The notes under the pieces are model-generated. The model saw only the letters and a list, made by a program, of their open reading frames with translations, was not told where the DNA came from and did no database searches. DNA of 64,000 nucleotides from Halobaculum sp. XH14 (GTDB taxonomy: Archaea > Halobacteriota > Halobacteria > Halobacteriales > Haloferacaceae). Every line of letters begins with the position of its first letter. Within the stretch, counting starts at the first letter, position 1. The position numbers and the translations under genes were made by a program. Where the stretch lies: contig NZ_CP134949.1 of assembly GCF_032116555.1 (NCBI RefSeq), positions 992,001 to 1,056,000 on the forward strand, given 5' to 3'. Below, in pieces: positions 1 through 8,671 of the stretch.

Positions 1-404
1 TTTCCGAACCCGCCCGCAGCCTCGTGGTCGGCCGGGTTCGTCGGGCGTCGCCACCCGCAGGCCGCAAGCACCGAACGATTCCCAACACCGAACCCGGGCA
101 ACTCCGGGACGGGGAGCCGCGTCGCGTCGGGGTCGTGCTCGACGACGGCGTCCGGATCGGCCGTCGTCACGTCCCCGGCCTCCGCGACCGTCGAAACGAT
201 CGTCTTCGCGCGCTCGGGCGGACACCGCGCGTGGAAGCCGGTCCGGCCCCGGCGCGTGACCGAGAGGAGCGGCTCGACGGCGGGGACGCCGGTCGACCCG
301 ACCGCGAGGACCGTCGCGTCGGCGTCGGAACCCCGCAGTTCGGCTCCCTGAGCGGTCCCGGAGACCCGGACGACCGGGTCCCCCGCTGTCGATGTGAGTG
401 TCAT
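1..404 (-). CDS. 5' part of a NuoF-like iron-sulfur/flavoprotein (tentative)
   Basis: An open frame of 134 codons starts at an ATG (404..402) and runs off the left edge without a stop, so only the N-terminus is visible. The encoded segment contains TGFHARCPPER, VVEHDPDAT and LAACGW. As far as I recall, these resemble the N-terminal region of haloarchaeal proteins annotated as NADH-ubiquinone oxidoreductase chain F-like iron-sulfur binding proteins. The catalytic and cluster-binding parts would lie outside the window, so the function is an inference from general resemblance. A TATA-like stretch (TTTAACATA on the minus strand, about 438-446) lies roughly 35-40 nt upstream of the ATG, which supports this start. 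It is transcribed away from the next gene. Confidence 0.6.
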   Translation of the reverse strand, partial: MTLTSTAGDPVVRVSGTAQGAELRGSDADATVLAVGSTGVPAVEPLLSVTRRGRTGFHARCPPERAKTIVSTVAEAGDVTTADPDAVVEHDPDATRLPVPELPGFGVGNRSVLAACGWRRPTNPADHEAAGGFG

Positions 405-975
405 TTGCTACCGTCTCACGGGAAGTGGGCGCTTCAGTATGTTAAATCATCGGGGGTGGAATGAGCTTCAGTAATTACTCCGCGAGAAACGATCGTCGTT
501 CGCGGCCGGGAGCCCATCGGCTCACGAGTCAGTCGCGTCGAGCCCGTCCCACCCTATGACACGGATGCATTCCTCCTCCGGGACGCGCTCGTCGGCGGTT
601 CGATCGCGGGGGACGCCGGTGTGGTAGCCGGGTGCGGGAGTGGGAGCGGAAGCAGTCCGGCTACCGGTCCCGCGGCGGATGGGCCAGTGGCCGTCGCCGC
701 GGCACGCCCGCGTCCCCGCGCCGCCGTCGGGAAACTCCCGACGTCCCGCGAGCCGGACCGATATCGGACCCGGAGCGGTCGCGATACCGCCGGGCACACT
801 GGGGAACGCGCCCGGCGGCGCGGGTCGCCCCCGTGGGCGACTGCGTCGCGTATCCGGTTCGCGGCGTCTCGTGAGGGGGAACTGCGACACTTCACTGTAC
901 CGCCCACGTTCTCGAAACTGATTCTTTCCGGCGCCACGGGCCGGCTTTTTGCCACGCGCCGTGCTCGTTCCCGTC
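405..975. other. intergenic region between divergent genes
   Basis: These 571 bases separate two divergently transcribed genes. The left part holds a TATA-like element for the leftward gene and two direct copies of GCTTCAGTA (431-439 and 465-473). The open frames in 520-975 on both strands have no convincing protein features and look like GC-driven shadows. I see no RNA gene, repeat element or mobile element here. Confidence 0.5.
431..473. repeat. direct repeat GCTTCAGTA, possible operator
   Basis: The nonamer GCTTCAGTA occurs at 431-439 and again at 465-473, a spacing of 34 bp. Each copy is followed by an AT-rich stretch (TGTTAAAT and ATTACT). The first copy overlaps the presumed TATA region of the leftward gene, so a role in its regulation is possible. 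This rests only on position and sequence identity. Confidence 0.3.
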
Positions 976-2040
976 ATGTTCGAACGGCTGTTCACGAACG
1001 CGGCGGCCCGCGACTGGGATCAGTCCCCCTCCGGCACGGTCAGGGTCGCCGTCGTGGGGCTGGGCAACTACGCGCGCTCGGTCTCGCTGCCGGCGATGGC
1101 GGACGCGACGTACTGCGAACCGACGGTCGCCGTGAGCGGCAGCGCCCGGGCGCGAACGGCCGCCTCGGAGGAGTTCGGTCTCACCGCCCTCGACTACGAC
1201 GCCTACGAGGCCGGCGGGGCGGCCGGGGAGTACGACGCGGTGTACGTGGCGACGGCGAACCGGCTCCACCTCCCGCACGTCGAGACGGCCGCGGGCCTAG
1301 GCAAGGCCGTCCTCTGTGAGAAGCCGCTGGAGGCGACCGTCGAACGGACGGAGCGGCTCGTCACGGCCTGCGAGTCGGCGGACGTCCCGCTGATGACCGC
1401 CTACCGGATGCAGGCCGACCCGGTGATGCGTCGGCTTCGGGAGTTAGTCCGCGCCGGCGGCATCGGCGACCCCGTCCGCGCGTCGGGCGACTTCACGTTC
1501 CCGCTGCTCGCGGGCGGCGGCGACCCGGACCAGTGGCGGCTCGACGCCGACCTCGCTGGCGGGGGCGCGCTCTTCGACGTCGGCGTCTACCCCCTGAACA
1601 CGACGCGCTTCCTCCTCGATGCCGACCCGCTGGCCGCGTGGGGCCACGTCAGGTCCACGAGCCCGCCGTTCGCGGACGTGGACGAGCACGTGGAGTTCGG
1701 CGTCGACTTCGGCGACTGCGTCGGGAACTTCTCCGCGTCCTTCTCGGGTCACCCCTCGACGACCCTGCGGCTCCAGGGGAGCGAGGGGACCGTCGACGTG
1801 ACCGACGCTTTCGAGCCCGGAGTCGAGCGCACGGTCGCCGTCGAGACGGACGCCGGCCGGGCGACCGTCGAGGGCGTCGGCGCGGACGAGACGCGCGAGG
1901 AGTTCGACTACTTCGCACACGCGGTGCTGACGGGCGCGGCGATCGAACCCGACGGCGCGGACGGCCTGGCCGACGTGCGAACGATGGCGACGGTGCTGGA
2001 GTCGGCAGAGCGAGGTGCGCGTGTCCGGTTGTCCCAGTGA
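976..2040 (+). CDS. gfo6: Gfo/Idh/MocA oxidoreductase, D-xylose 1-dehydrogenase (Gfo6)-like
   Basis: This 354-aa protein resembles haloarchaeal Gfo6 D-xylose 1-dehydrogenase, the NADP-dependent enzyme that starts oxidative pentose breakdown. It has an N-terminal Rossmann fold with VGLGNYA (about residues 27-33), the family hallmark EKP at 115-117, and a C-terminal substrate domain with DVGVYPLNTTRF at about 201-212 (Asp201 and Tyr205 in the expected catalytic region). The ATG at 976 was chosen because MFERLFTNAAARDWDQ matches the usual Gfo6 start (a short motif containing RDW before the Rossmann strand); an upstream ATG-like start at 949 would add unrelated residues. No other pentose-pathway gene is next to it, so the substrate is inferred from family similarity. 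Glucose or another aldose is possible. Confidence 0.8.
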   Translation: MFERLFTNAAARDWDQSPSGTVRVAVVGLGNYARSVSLPAMADATYCEPTVAVSGSARARTAASEEFGLTALDYDAYEAGGAAGEYDAVYVATANRLHLPHVETAAGLGKAVLCEKPLEATVERTERLVTACESADVPLMTAYRMQADPVMRRLRELVRAGGIGDPVRASGDFTFPLLAGGGDPDQWRLDADLAGGGALFDVGVYPLNTTRFLLDADPLAAWGHVRSTSPPFADVDEHVEFGVDFGDCVGNFSASFSGHPSTTLRLQGSEGTVDVTDAFEPGVERTVAVETDAGRATVEGVGADETREEFDYFAHAVLTGAAIEPDGADGLADVRTMATVLESAERGARVRLSQ

Positions 2041-2335
2041 CCGTACGGGCGGGTGTCGGGGACAGCGACGGACCGACGACTCCGGGCGTCGAAAGGGAAG
2101 CAGGACGGTGGAGCGAAGGCGAAGGCGGGAGGTTGGGGCGAGGTTCGCGCCGCGACGGACCCCGACGTTCGCGGCGCAGCCGTGTGCGGTCAGCCACGGC
2201 GGTTGCGCGGTGGCGGCGTGTCGTTGTGTTGCCGAGTCACGACGAGAAAAGCGTCGTATCGTCGGCACTGGGTGCTACTGCGGTTTCACTGATAAACCCT
2301 CCGGGTCGGGAAGGAGTCGGTCGCGGGGAGCGAAC
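2041..2335. other. intergenic space between convergent genes
   Basis: The 295 bases between two gene 3' ends are GC-rich and contain no convincing coding frame on either strand. An AT-richer spot (TTTCACTGATAAACC, about 2283-2297) lies just before the end of the leftward gene. No strong hairpin or T-run was seen. Confidence 0.4.
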
Positions 2336-3148
2336 TCAGTAGTCGCGCCGGTCGCGGAGCGCGGGGAACTCCTCGCGGACGCGTCTCACCCGGTCGGGGT
2401 CGACCTCCGCGGTCACGAGCGCGGGCTCGTCCGCGGTGGAGGCCAGCGTCGTCCCCCACGGATCGTACACGGTCGAGCGGCCCAGCAGTTCCGCGTCGGG
2501 AGCCGAGCCAGCGCCGTTGATCGTCGCCACGTAGGCGAGGTTCTCGACGGCACGCGCCCGCGGGAGCGTCTCCCAGTGCTCGACGCGCGGGTACGGCCAG
2601 GCGCTCGGAACGAGCACGAGCGTCGCGCCGGCGTCCATCAGCGATCGAAACTGCTCGGGGAACCGGAGATCGTAGCAGGTGGTGACGCCGACGGAGAAGC
2701 CGAGCATGTCCACCACCGGCAGCGCCTCGCCGGGCGTGAGCAGTCGGGTCTCGGCCGACTCGTAGCCGAACAGGTGGTGTTTCCGGTAGATCGCCCGGCG
2801 CTCGCCGTCGGCGTCGAAGAGCACCGCGGTGTTGGCCAGCCCCTCCCTTGCGGGGACGTCGACGCCCGCCTCGGCGGAAGCGGCGAGGTCCTCGATGATG
2901 CTCCCGGCCAGGAGCGCCACCCCGTGGTCGGCGGCCGCGACCGACAGTTCCGAGAGCGTCGGCCCCGTGACCGACTCGGCCGCCCGGGAGTAGGCGTCGA
3001 ACGCGAAGTAGCCGACGTTCCACAGTTCCGGCAGGGCGACGAGGTCCGCGCCGCGCCCGGCGGCGTCCGCGACCGCGGCGAGCGCCCGGTCGCGGTTCCC
3101 GCCCACGTCGCCGTGCTCGACGCCGAGCTGGGTGAGTGCGAGCTTCAC
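2336..3148 (-). CDS. carbon-nitrogen hydrolase (nitrilase/omega-amidase family)
   Basis: This 270-aa protein has the nitrilase-superfamily triad: Glu41 in LPELWN, Lys123 in YRKHHLFGYE and Cys158 in TTCYDLRFPE. Length and motifs fit the omega-amidase/predicted amidohydrolase branch, which hydrolyses small amides such as 2-oxoglutaramate, but the substrate cannot be read from the sequence. The start codon is GTG (3148..3146) and overlaps the TGA stop of the upstream SRPBCC gene as GTGA, so the two are translationally coupled in one operon. Confidence 0.85.
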   Translation of the reverse strand: MKLALTQLGVEHGDVGGNRDRALAAVADAAGRGADLVALPELWNVGYFAFDAYSRAAESVTGPTLSELSVAAADHGVALLAGSIIEDLAASAEAGVDVPAREGLANTAVLFDADGERRAIYRKHHLFGYESAETRLLTPGEALPVVDMLGFSVGVTTCYDLRFPEQFRSLMDAGATLVLVPSAWPYPRVEHWETLPRARAVENLAYVATINGAGSAPDAELLGRSTVYDPWGTTLASTADEPALVTAEVDPDRVRRVREEFPALRDRRDY

Positions 3149-3573
3149 GACTCGGCCACCTCCGCACGCAGGGCCGCCTCCAGGCCCTCGAGTTCGGCCT
3201 CGAAGCGCCGCTCGAAGAACCGTTCGACGCCCGGCAGCTTCCCCTCGACGACGAACTCGTTGTCGAGGCGCGTCCCGCCGTCAGGGAGGGGTTCGACCGT
3301 GTGCTCGCCGGTGACCCGGAACGCCGCGGAGGTGCCGACGAACCGCACGTGGCGTGGCGGGTCGCGCTCGACCTCCTCGGTCTCGACGGCGATGGTCGAG
3401 CGGACGACCGGGATCGGCAGGCGAACGTGCCAGGTGGCGTCGCCGTCGCCGTGCAGTTCGTAGTCGTCGACGACGCTGATGGCACCGGCGCGCTTGGCCG
3501 GGTCGGCGATGAACGACCAGACCGCCTCGGGCGGCGCGGCGAACTCGAACGTCCGGCGGACGCGCACGGTCAT
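3145..3573 (-). CDS. SRPBCC family protein (CoxG/polyketide cyclase-like fold)
   Basis: The 142-aa product begins MTVRVRRTFEFAAPPEAVWSF, the usual start of a START/SRPBCC domain: a first beta strand, then the APPEAVW helix that closes a hydrophobic pocket. The C-terminal long helix (VERFFERRFEAELEGLE) is also typical. Such proteins bind small hydrophobic ligands; no ligand can be assigned. The ATG at 3573 was preferred because an upstream extension to 3783 is low-complexity shadow sequence. Its stop overlaps the GTG start of the nitrilase-like gene, indicating one operon. Confidence 0.8.
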   Translation of the reverse strand: MTVRVRRTFEFAAPPEAVWSFIADPAKRAGAISVVDDYELHGDGDATWHVRLPIPVVRSTIAVETEEVERDPPRHVRFVGTSAAFRVTGEHTVEPLPDGGTRLDNEFVVEGKLPGVERFFERRFEAELEGLEAALRAEVAES

Positions 3574-3737
3574 TCCTACCCGGTCCTTCGAGCGGGGAGC
3601 GAAAAAGGCGCGGGGTTGCAGCTCACGTTGGCGGACGTCGCTACCCGGAACGGGTACAGTCGCCGTGGAAGGATGCGGCTGCCGGGGATGGATACGGCCG
3701 AGTAGGGGAGCGGGGACGGGCGGCCGCGACCGGCCGG

Positions 3738-3962
3738 TCAGGCCAGTTCCACGCGCCAGGTCGTCGAGCGCGCCCGGCCCCACTTCTCGATGTCCATCTC
3801 CTCGGACTTCTCCGCGAGCTGTGGCAGCCGGGAGCCGACCTGCTTGGACGAGAGGCCGATGGCCTTGGCGATGTTCTTCGCCCGGAAGTACTCCTCGCCG
3901 CGCGAGACGCTGTCGCGGAGGTACGCGAGGATCCGTTTCTCCTCGGATGTGTAGTCCGTCAT
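3738..3962 (-). CDS. small winged-helix protein (DUF7123-like)
   Basis: A 74-aa protein, MTDYTSEEKRILAYLRDSV at its start, with a helix-turn-helix pattern (KNIAKAIGLSSKQVGSRLPQL, residues about 29-49) and a C-terminal strand segment (WGRARSTTWRVEL) compatible with a winged-helix wing. It resembles the haloarchaeal DUF7123 family. A DNA-binding or regulatory role is inferred from the fold only. It is the first gene upstream of the SRPBCC/nitrilase operon on the same strand but is separated from it by about 165 bp, so it probably has its own transcript. Confidence 0.8.
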   Translation of the reverse strand: MTDYTSEEKRILAYLRDSVSRGEEYFRAKNIAKAIGLSSKQVGSRLPQLAEKSEEMDIEKWGRARSTTWRVELA

Positions 3963-4086
3963 CGCTGCTCTTGCCCCCGCGTTGGGGGCGAGCGTGCTTA
4001 ACGCTTTACGGAGTCCGACTCGCGGGCGACACGGGACCGACCCGCGGACGGGTACGAGGTGGCCCTCGCCCGCGCCCGGGTTCGGC

Positions 4087-4269
4087 TCAGGCGTACACGT
4101 GGACGGCGGTCACGGCGAGACCGCCCGCGAGCATCGCCAGCGCGAACCCCCAGGCCATCACCTGCTGGGTTCCGCCCGCGACCATCAGGCCGGCGCCGAC
4201 CGTCACGAGCGCGCCGAAGACGAGCGCGAGCCCGGTCCCCATGTCGGAGGAGACGGATTCGGATGTCAT
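4087..4269 (-). CDS. small two-helix membrane protein
   Basis: The 60-aa product has two hydrophobic segments (about residues 12-31 and 36-58) separated by a short Gly/Gln turn, with a short acidic and Ser-rich N-terminus. It looks like one of the many short haloarchaeal membrane proteins of unknown function, possibly DUF7525-like. It ends in HVYA just before a TGA. No function can be assigned. It is the likely product because the frame is open, starts at ATG and has typical membrane composition. Confidence 0.7.
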   Translation of the reverse strand: MTSESVSSDMGTGLALVFGALVTVGAGLMVAGGTQQVMAWGFALAMLAGGLAVTAVHVYA

Positions 4270-4478
4270 GTCCGAGCGCTACGGGGGCGCGCACTTAGTT
4301 CGTCCGATCCCGGCGGAACGAGACGACGAACACGCCCGGACGCCGACGAAGCCGACTCCTCCCGTCGGTCCGTCCACGCACTTGCACGGCTCGGACCCAG
4401 TAGCACGGCTCGACCACACCGCACGTCCGCTGCGCGTCAGTTCGAAGATTTAACTCGGCCCCGCACCTGCCGACGGCC

Positions 4479-5648
4479 ATGAGCGACGCGCGTGGACTCG
4501 GGCCGACCGCCGCGACCGCGAAGGCGATCGCGGCCGTCCTGGTCGTGCTGGTCGGCTCCGTTGGGGGTGCGTTCGCGCTGGGGCTCGTCGGCGCGCCGTC
4601 GGTCGTCGGCGTCGAGAACCGGTTCGGCGCGGTGACCGAGTCCACCTCACAGATCGAGACGGAGCTGACGGTCCACAACCCGAACCCCGTCGGGGTCCAG
4701 CTCGGCGGAATGACGATCGACTACTCGGTGCGGATGAACGAGGTGCTGATGGCACAGGGGACGAAGGAGGGCGTCGCGGTCGAGACGGGCAACAGCACGC
4801 TCCCGTTCCGGACCGGCATGAACAACTCGCAGATTCCGGCCTGGTGGGTGAGCCACGTCTCGAACGACGAGCACACGACGCTCCGAGTCGACGCGAGCGT
4901 CCACTCCTCGCTGCTCGGGCGGACGTTCGGCGCACCGAAGGTGACCCGCGAGGTGAACACGAGCGTCATCTCGGCGTTCCGGACCGAGGAGGCCCGGCCC
5001 ATCGAGGCCGACGCAGCCGCGGTGACCAACCCCGTGATGGTCCTGAACCGGACGGAGGCATCGTGGGGGACCGTCGACGAGGAGACGACCGAGATCAGGA
5101 TGACCCTCCACCTCTACAACCCGAAGCCGTACCCGGTGACGCTCTCCTCGCTCGGGTACGACATCACGATGAACGACATCGGGGTGGGTGAGGGCGAGGC
5201 GGGCCGGACGACGACCATCCCGCCGGGCGAAACCGTTCCCGTGCGGGCGACGACCCACATCGACACCGGGACGCTCGACGAGTGGTGGGTGTCCCACCTC
5301 GAACGAAATCAGGTGACGGACCTCCGTATGGAGCTGTTCCTGACGTTCGACCTGTCGGCGGCGGGCGCGGGCGAACGGCGGATCGAACTCGACGAGTTCA
5401 ATCGGACCGTCGAGACGGACCTGTTCGGGACGAAGAACGCGAGCGACGGCTCGGGCGGCGCGGGTGAGGACGGTTCCGGCAGCAGCGGTGACGGCGACGA
5501 CGGGGGTGGTTCGGACGCGCCCGGAACCGAAACGTCGACCGGAACCGCGACGGCGACGCCGTCCGGCGGCGAATCGACGGCGACGGCGACGCCGACTGCA
5601 ACTCCGGGGGGCGGAACCTCGACGGCGACCGACGACGGCCTGCTGTAG
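4479..5648 (+). CDS. LEA type 2 protein with two WHy domains, membrane-anchored
   Basis: This 389-aa protein has one N-terminal transmembrane segment (about residues 13-36), then two consecutive LEA-2/WHy (water stress and hypersensitive response) domains at about 40-155 and 180-305. Each contains the N-P-N or N-P-K turn (VHNPNPVGVQL and LYNPKPYPVTL) and the IPAWW/LDEWW-VSHL signature. A tail from about 320 is rich in Gly, Asp, Ser and Thr. WHy proteins are associated with desiccation or osmotic stress; an external, membrane-tethered location is inferred from the topology. The TATA-like TTTAAC about 30 nt before the ATG supports the start and a leaderless transcript. Confidence 0.85.
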   Translation: MSDARGLGPTAATAKAIAAVLVVLVGSVGGAFALGLVGAPSVVGVENRFGAVTESTSQIETELTVHNPNPVGVQLGGMTIDYSVRMNEVLMAQGTKEGVAVETGNSTLPFRTGMNNSQIPAWWVSHVSNDEHTTLRVDASVHSSLLGRTFGAPKVTREVNTSVISAFRTEEARPIEADAAAVTNPVMVLNRTEASWGTVDEETTEIRMTLHLYNPKPYPVTLSSLGYDITMNDIGVGEGEAGRTTTIPPGETVPVRATTHIDTGTLDEWWVSHLERNQVTDLRMELFLTFDLSAAGAGERRIELDEFNRTVETDLFGTKNASDGSGGAGEDGSGSSGDGDDGGGSDAPGTETSTGTATATPSGGESTATATPTATPGGGTSTATDDGLL

Positions 5649-5730
5649 GGCGGCTCGGTCACCCCGGAGCCCCCGTCCCGCTATTTGCATCCGCCGACAG
5701 GGCTTTATCCCCGGCGGGGTCAGGGAGTGT

Positions 5731-6187
5731 ATGCGTCGGAGTATCACCGCTCCTGATCGAGTTCTCGGACGGTAACGTAGACGTCACCACCGACGGCGAC
5801 GCGATTCTGGTCGAGGTCGCTGGCCGCGCCTGCGAACTGAGTAGGGACGACGCCGCCGACCTCCAGGACGCCATCGCCGACGCGCTGACCGAGCGCCGGG
5901 AGTTCTTCCGAACGGCCGGCGAGTATCGCACGGACGGCAGCTACGTCGTCTCGCGGAAGGCGGCGGACTCGGCCGGCAACGCGAAGGTGTTCGCCTCCTT
6001 CGAGGAACTACGCCGGCTGTACGACCGCCTGCCCGACGAGTTCTCCGCCGAGGACGTCGGCCGGACCGGCATCACCGGCTCGCGCCGCCACATGCTGATC
6101 CGGCACTTCGCGGAGCACCCGGAGTTCGGCTGTTCCATCGCGCGGCGGAACCCGCTGACCGGCGAGAAGGACGTGGGTGAGGGGTAA
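5731..6187 (+). CDS. DUF7528-like protein, probably frameshifted near its start
   Basis: From about 5753 to the TAA at 6185-6187 there is a protein-like frame of about 145 codons (EFSDGNVDVTT, LTERREFFRTAG, GSYVVSRKAADSAG, GRTGITGSRRHM), matching the haloarchaeal DUF7528 family as I remember it. This frame has no ATG, GTG or TTG upstream. The best start is the ATG at 5731, placed 23-27 nt after a TATA-like TTTAT (5704-5708). That ATG is in another frame (MRRSITAPDRV) and reaches a stop at about 5775. Removing one base in CGCTCCTG (5749-5755) would join them. Either a real one-base insertion, a sequencing error, or a non-standard CTG start at 5753 is possible. Confidence 0.6.
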
Positions 6188-6263
6188 ACGCGCGTAACGA
6201 GTGAACGCGGTTGACGAGTGAACGAACGAACCCGGCGAGACGAACGAGACGGGTGGACCTGAC

Positions 6264-6354
6264 GGGGGCGAGCGGTAGCGAGCCCCCCGAGCGTGGGGCG
6301 CGGCCGGCGGCCGAGTCGTAAGACGAACGACGGCGAGAGCGAGCGCCGCCGGCC
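6264..6354. terminator. two stem-loops between convergent genes, possible bidirectional terminator
   Basis: Between the convergent DUF7528-like and PhoU-like genes lie a GGGGGC...GCCCCC stem (6264-6269 with 6282-6287) and a perfect 10-bp inverted repeat GGCCGGCGGC / GCCGCCGGCC (6302-6311 and 6345-6354) with a 33-nt loop. There is no long T-run, so termination is inferred from position and symmetry only. Confidence 0.4.
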
Positions 6355-6373
6355 AGCCGGGTCGAGTACCCGA

Positions 6374-7405
6374 CTACTCGATGCTGACGTGTTCGTTCTC
6401 CTCGTTCAGCGAGAGGTTCGCGGCGACCTCGGCGATGCGCATCGCGTACTGGGCGGTCTCCTGGAGGCTGACGAGCACCTCGCGCACCCGCAGGAGCTGC
6501 TCGTTGTCCATCTCCGGGAGGTCCGTGAGGATGTCCTGCTCGCGGTCCTTTAGTTCGCGGAACAGGTAGCGCACCTCGATGGTGAGCGAGTAGTCGCGCT
6601 GGACGACCGCCTCGACGGCCATCGCGGTGATGTCGTCGACCTGGTCGGTCACCTCGCGGATCTTCCGCATCGTCGAGGACTCCACGTCGAGCGTGTGGTC
6701 GTCGGCCTCCATGACGATCTCCGCGATGTCCTCGGCGTTGTCCGCGATGAGTTCGAGGTTCTTGGCCACCGAGCGGTAGCCGATGAGCGGGAAGCCAGAG
6801 TCGAGCCCGACGGCGCGCGCGAGGTTCGGGTTCTGGTAGGCGGTGAACGTGAGCCGGAGGAGTAGGACGAAGATCTTGTTCGCCTGCCGCTCGCGGTTGA
6901 GCGCCCGCTGGGCGAGGTCCGGGTTGCCGTGGGCCAGCGCCTTCACGGCCTCGCCGCGCATCGTCGAGCCCGTGTTCTCCAGGCGGCCGAGCAGGTTGTC
7001 GAGCGTGAAGTCCTCGGGGTCGACCGAGCACCGGATGGCGATGTTTTCGGGCGTCTCCTCGATGACGCCCAGCCCCATCAGCTGCGTCTCGGCCTTGTAG
7101 ACGGCGTTAATGTGGTCAGAGTCGAGCGCGCCCTCCTTCGTGGTGATGTTGATGACCCGCCGCCCGAGCACGTACTGGGCGAGGATGGCGCGTTCGAGCG
7201 CGTCCGCGTCGAGGTTGTCGGCGTGCAGCGTCGCCTCCGCGTCCTCGGTGCTCGCGGACTCGGGCAGGACCGTGAGCGTCCCCTTGCCGCCCATCCGCAG
7301 CGACACCTCGTCCCCCTTCTCGACGTTCTGTTCCTTCGCCCACTCGGCCGGCAGCGTCATCGCCAGCGTGGAGGGGCCCAGCCGCTGGACCTTGCGAGTT
7401 TCCAT
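6374..7405 (-). CDS. PhoU-domain phosphate uptake regulator with AbrB-like N-terminus
   Basis: The 343-aa protein begins METRKVQRLGPSTLAMTLP, an AbrB/SpoVT/MazE-type swapped-hairpin DNA-binding domain (residues about 1-48), followed by two PhoU-type helical repeats (about 115-215 and 220-325, with ARAVGLDSG and QTAQYAMRIAE-like heptads). This AbrB-PhoU fusion is common in haloarchaea and is thought to regulate phosphate uptake genes. No pst transporter gene lies nearby in this window. The ATG at 7405 was preferred over upstream starts since the AbrB domain begins there. A TATA-like CGTATAAT lies about 50 nt upstream on the coding strand. Confidence 0.88.
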   Translation of the reverse strand: METRKVQRLGPSTLAMTLPAEWAKEQNVEKGDEVSLRMGGKGTLTVLPESASTEDAEATLHADNLDADALERAILAQYVLGRRVINITTKEGALDSDHINAVYKAETQLMGLGVIEETPENIAIRCSVDPEDFTLDNLLGRLENTGSTMRGEAVKALAHGNPDLAQRALNRERQANKIFVLLLRLTFTAYQNPNLARAVGLDSGFPLIGYRSVAKNLELIADNAEDIAEIVMEADDHTLDVESSTMRKIREVTDQVDDITAMAVEAVVQRDYSLTIEVRYLFRELKDREQDILTDLPEMDNEQLLRVREVLVSLQETAQYAMRIAEVAANLSLNEENEHVSIE

Positions 7406-7536
7406 GTCGCTGGGATGCCCTTGTATGACCTTAACCTTGTCCCTACGTCCATTATACGCGTGGGTCCTTCCTAGGTGAGGACGACCCGAAATCGAGCGTC
7501 GGCGTCGGTGTGCTCCCCGGACGACGGTCGCCCGGC

Positions 7537-8601
7537 TCAGACGATCTTCAGCATCCGTCGCTCGAACCGGCCGACGCGGGCCTTCACCCAGCCCCGGAGC
7601 GCCTCGTCCAGTTCGGGGTCGTCGGTGTCGACCCGGAGGACGCGGAGGTCGTCCAGCTTGTCCCGGGACGCGACGATCTCCAGTTCGCAGCGGCGGATCA
7701 CTGCCGGCGACAGCTGCGGGTTGCCGCGGCCGAACACGAACCCCTGCCCGCCGATGGGCGTGACGACGATGACGTTGTCCTCGCCGAGCGCGTCGAGGAT
7801 CTCGGATTCGGTCGCGTCCGCGGCCACCACGCGCCCGTCCCGGTACACGTCGACGCCGATCGGCGAGCCCTCGAACGCCAGCTTCTCCTTTACCTCGCCG
7901 ACGGTCGAGCCCGGCCCGAGCACCCACGTCGTCTCGGGTCGGGCACGCACGTCGTCGGCGACGCCCTCCGCGAGCGACTCGACGCTTCCGCCGCCGAGCT
8001 GTTTCGACGACTGGAGACGCTCGGCGACGGGGACGAACGCGACGGCGCGGAGTTCGGGGTTCACTTCGCCCCCGCGGTAGTCGTCCTCGTCGACGTCCAT
8101 CACCTCCCGGCGTTCGCTCCGCTCGAACGTCGCCGCGACCGCGGCGGCGTCCTCGGGCGAGACGGCGAACACCGACGAGTACACCTTCACGCCCGCGGGG
8201 ACGCCGAGCATCGGAACGTCGCTGCCCTCCAGGGCCGCCGCGACGTCCGCCGCGGTGCCGTCGCCGCCGACGAAGAGGACGAGGTCGGCGTCGGCCCCGA
8301 GGAACGCCTCGACCGCGGCGCGCGTGTCGCCGGGGCCGGTCTCCGCGGCTCCGGGCTCGCCGAGCCGTTCCGGTTCGAACCCGACGTCGCGGGCCGTGGC
8401 GTCGCCCATCGGCTCGCCCCAGGTGAGCAGGTGCGCGTCGGGTGCACGCTCGTGGAGCGCGGCGAGGGCTCGTCGGGCGCGCTCGGGGGATCGCGGCTCG
8501 GCTCCGCGGGCCCGCGCCTCGGCGACCTTCCCGTCGGTCCCCTTGAGGCCGACGCGGCCGCCCATCCCCGCGATGGGGTTACAGAGGAACCCGATTCGCA
8601 T
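7537..8601 (-). CDS. ATP-NAD kinase-like protein (AcoX/NAD kinase family)
   Basis: This 354-aa protein starts MRIGFLCNPIAGMGGRVGLKG, typical of the AcoX-like branch of the NAD kinase/diacylglycerol kinase superfamily, and carries the nucleotide-binding GGDGT at residues 112-116. The C-terminal half holds a Gly-rich GPGSTVGEV and TPIGGQGFVFGRGNPQ, characteristic of these longer ATP-NAD kinase proteins. It probably phosphorylates NAD or a related small molecule in the cytoplasm; the real substrate of this branch is uncertain. It lies about 130 bp upstream of the phoU-like gene's start, on the same strand. Confidence 0.85.
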   Translation of the reverse strand: MRIGFLCNPIAGMGGRVGLKGTDGKVAEARARGAEPRSPERARRALAALHERAPDAHLLTWGEPMGDATARDVGFEPERLGEPGAAETGPGDTRAAVEAFLGADADLVLFVGGDGTAADVAAALEGSDVPMLGVPAGVKVYSSVFAVSPEDAAAVAATFERSERREVMDVDEDDYRGGEVNPELRAVAFVPVAERLQSSKQLGGGSVESLAEGVADDVRARPETTWVLGPGSTVGEVKEKLAFEGSPIGVDVYRDGRVVAADATESEILDALGEDNVIVVTPIGGQGFVFGRGNPQLSPAVIRRCELEIVASRDKLDDLRVLRVDTDDPELDEALRGWVKARVGRFERRMLKIV

Positions 8602-8671
8602 GGCTGTGGGGTCGCGCGGGCGGCGGAAAAACGGCGCGGTCAGTGGTCGACGTCGAACCCGGATCCCCGTC

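Noticed and set aside
405-975. Several overlapping open frames of 80-230 codons on both strands left of the Gfo6-like gene
   Set aside because: They are rich in Arg, Gly and Pro, share no motifs and match the shadow-frame composition expected at this GC content.
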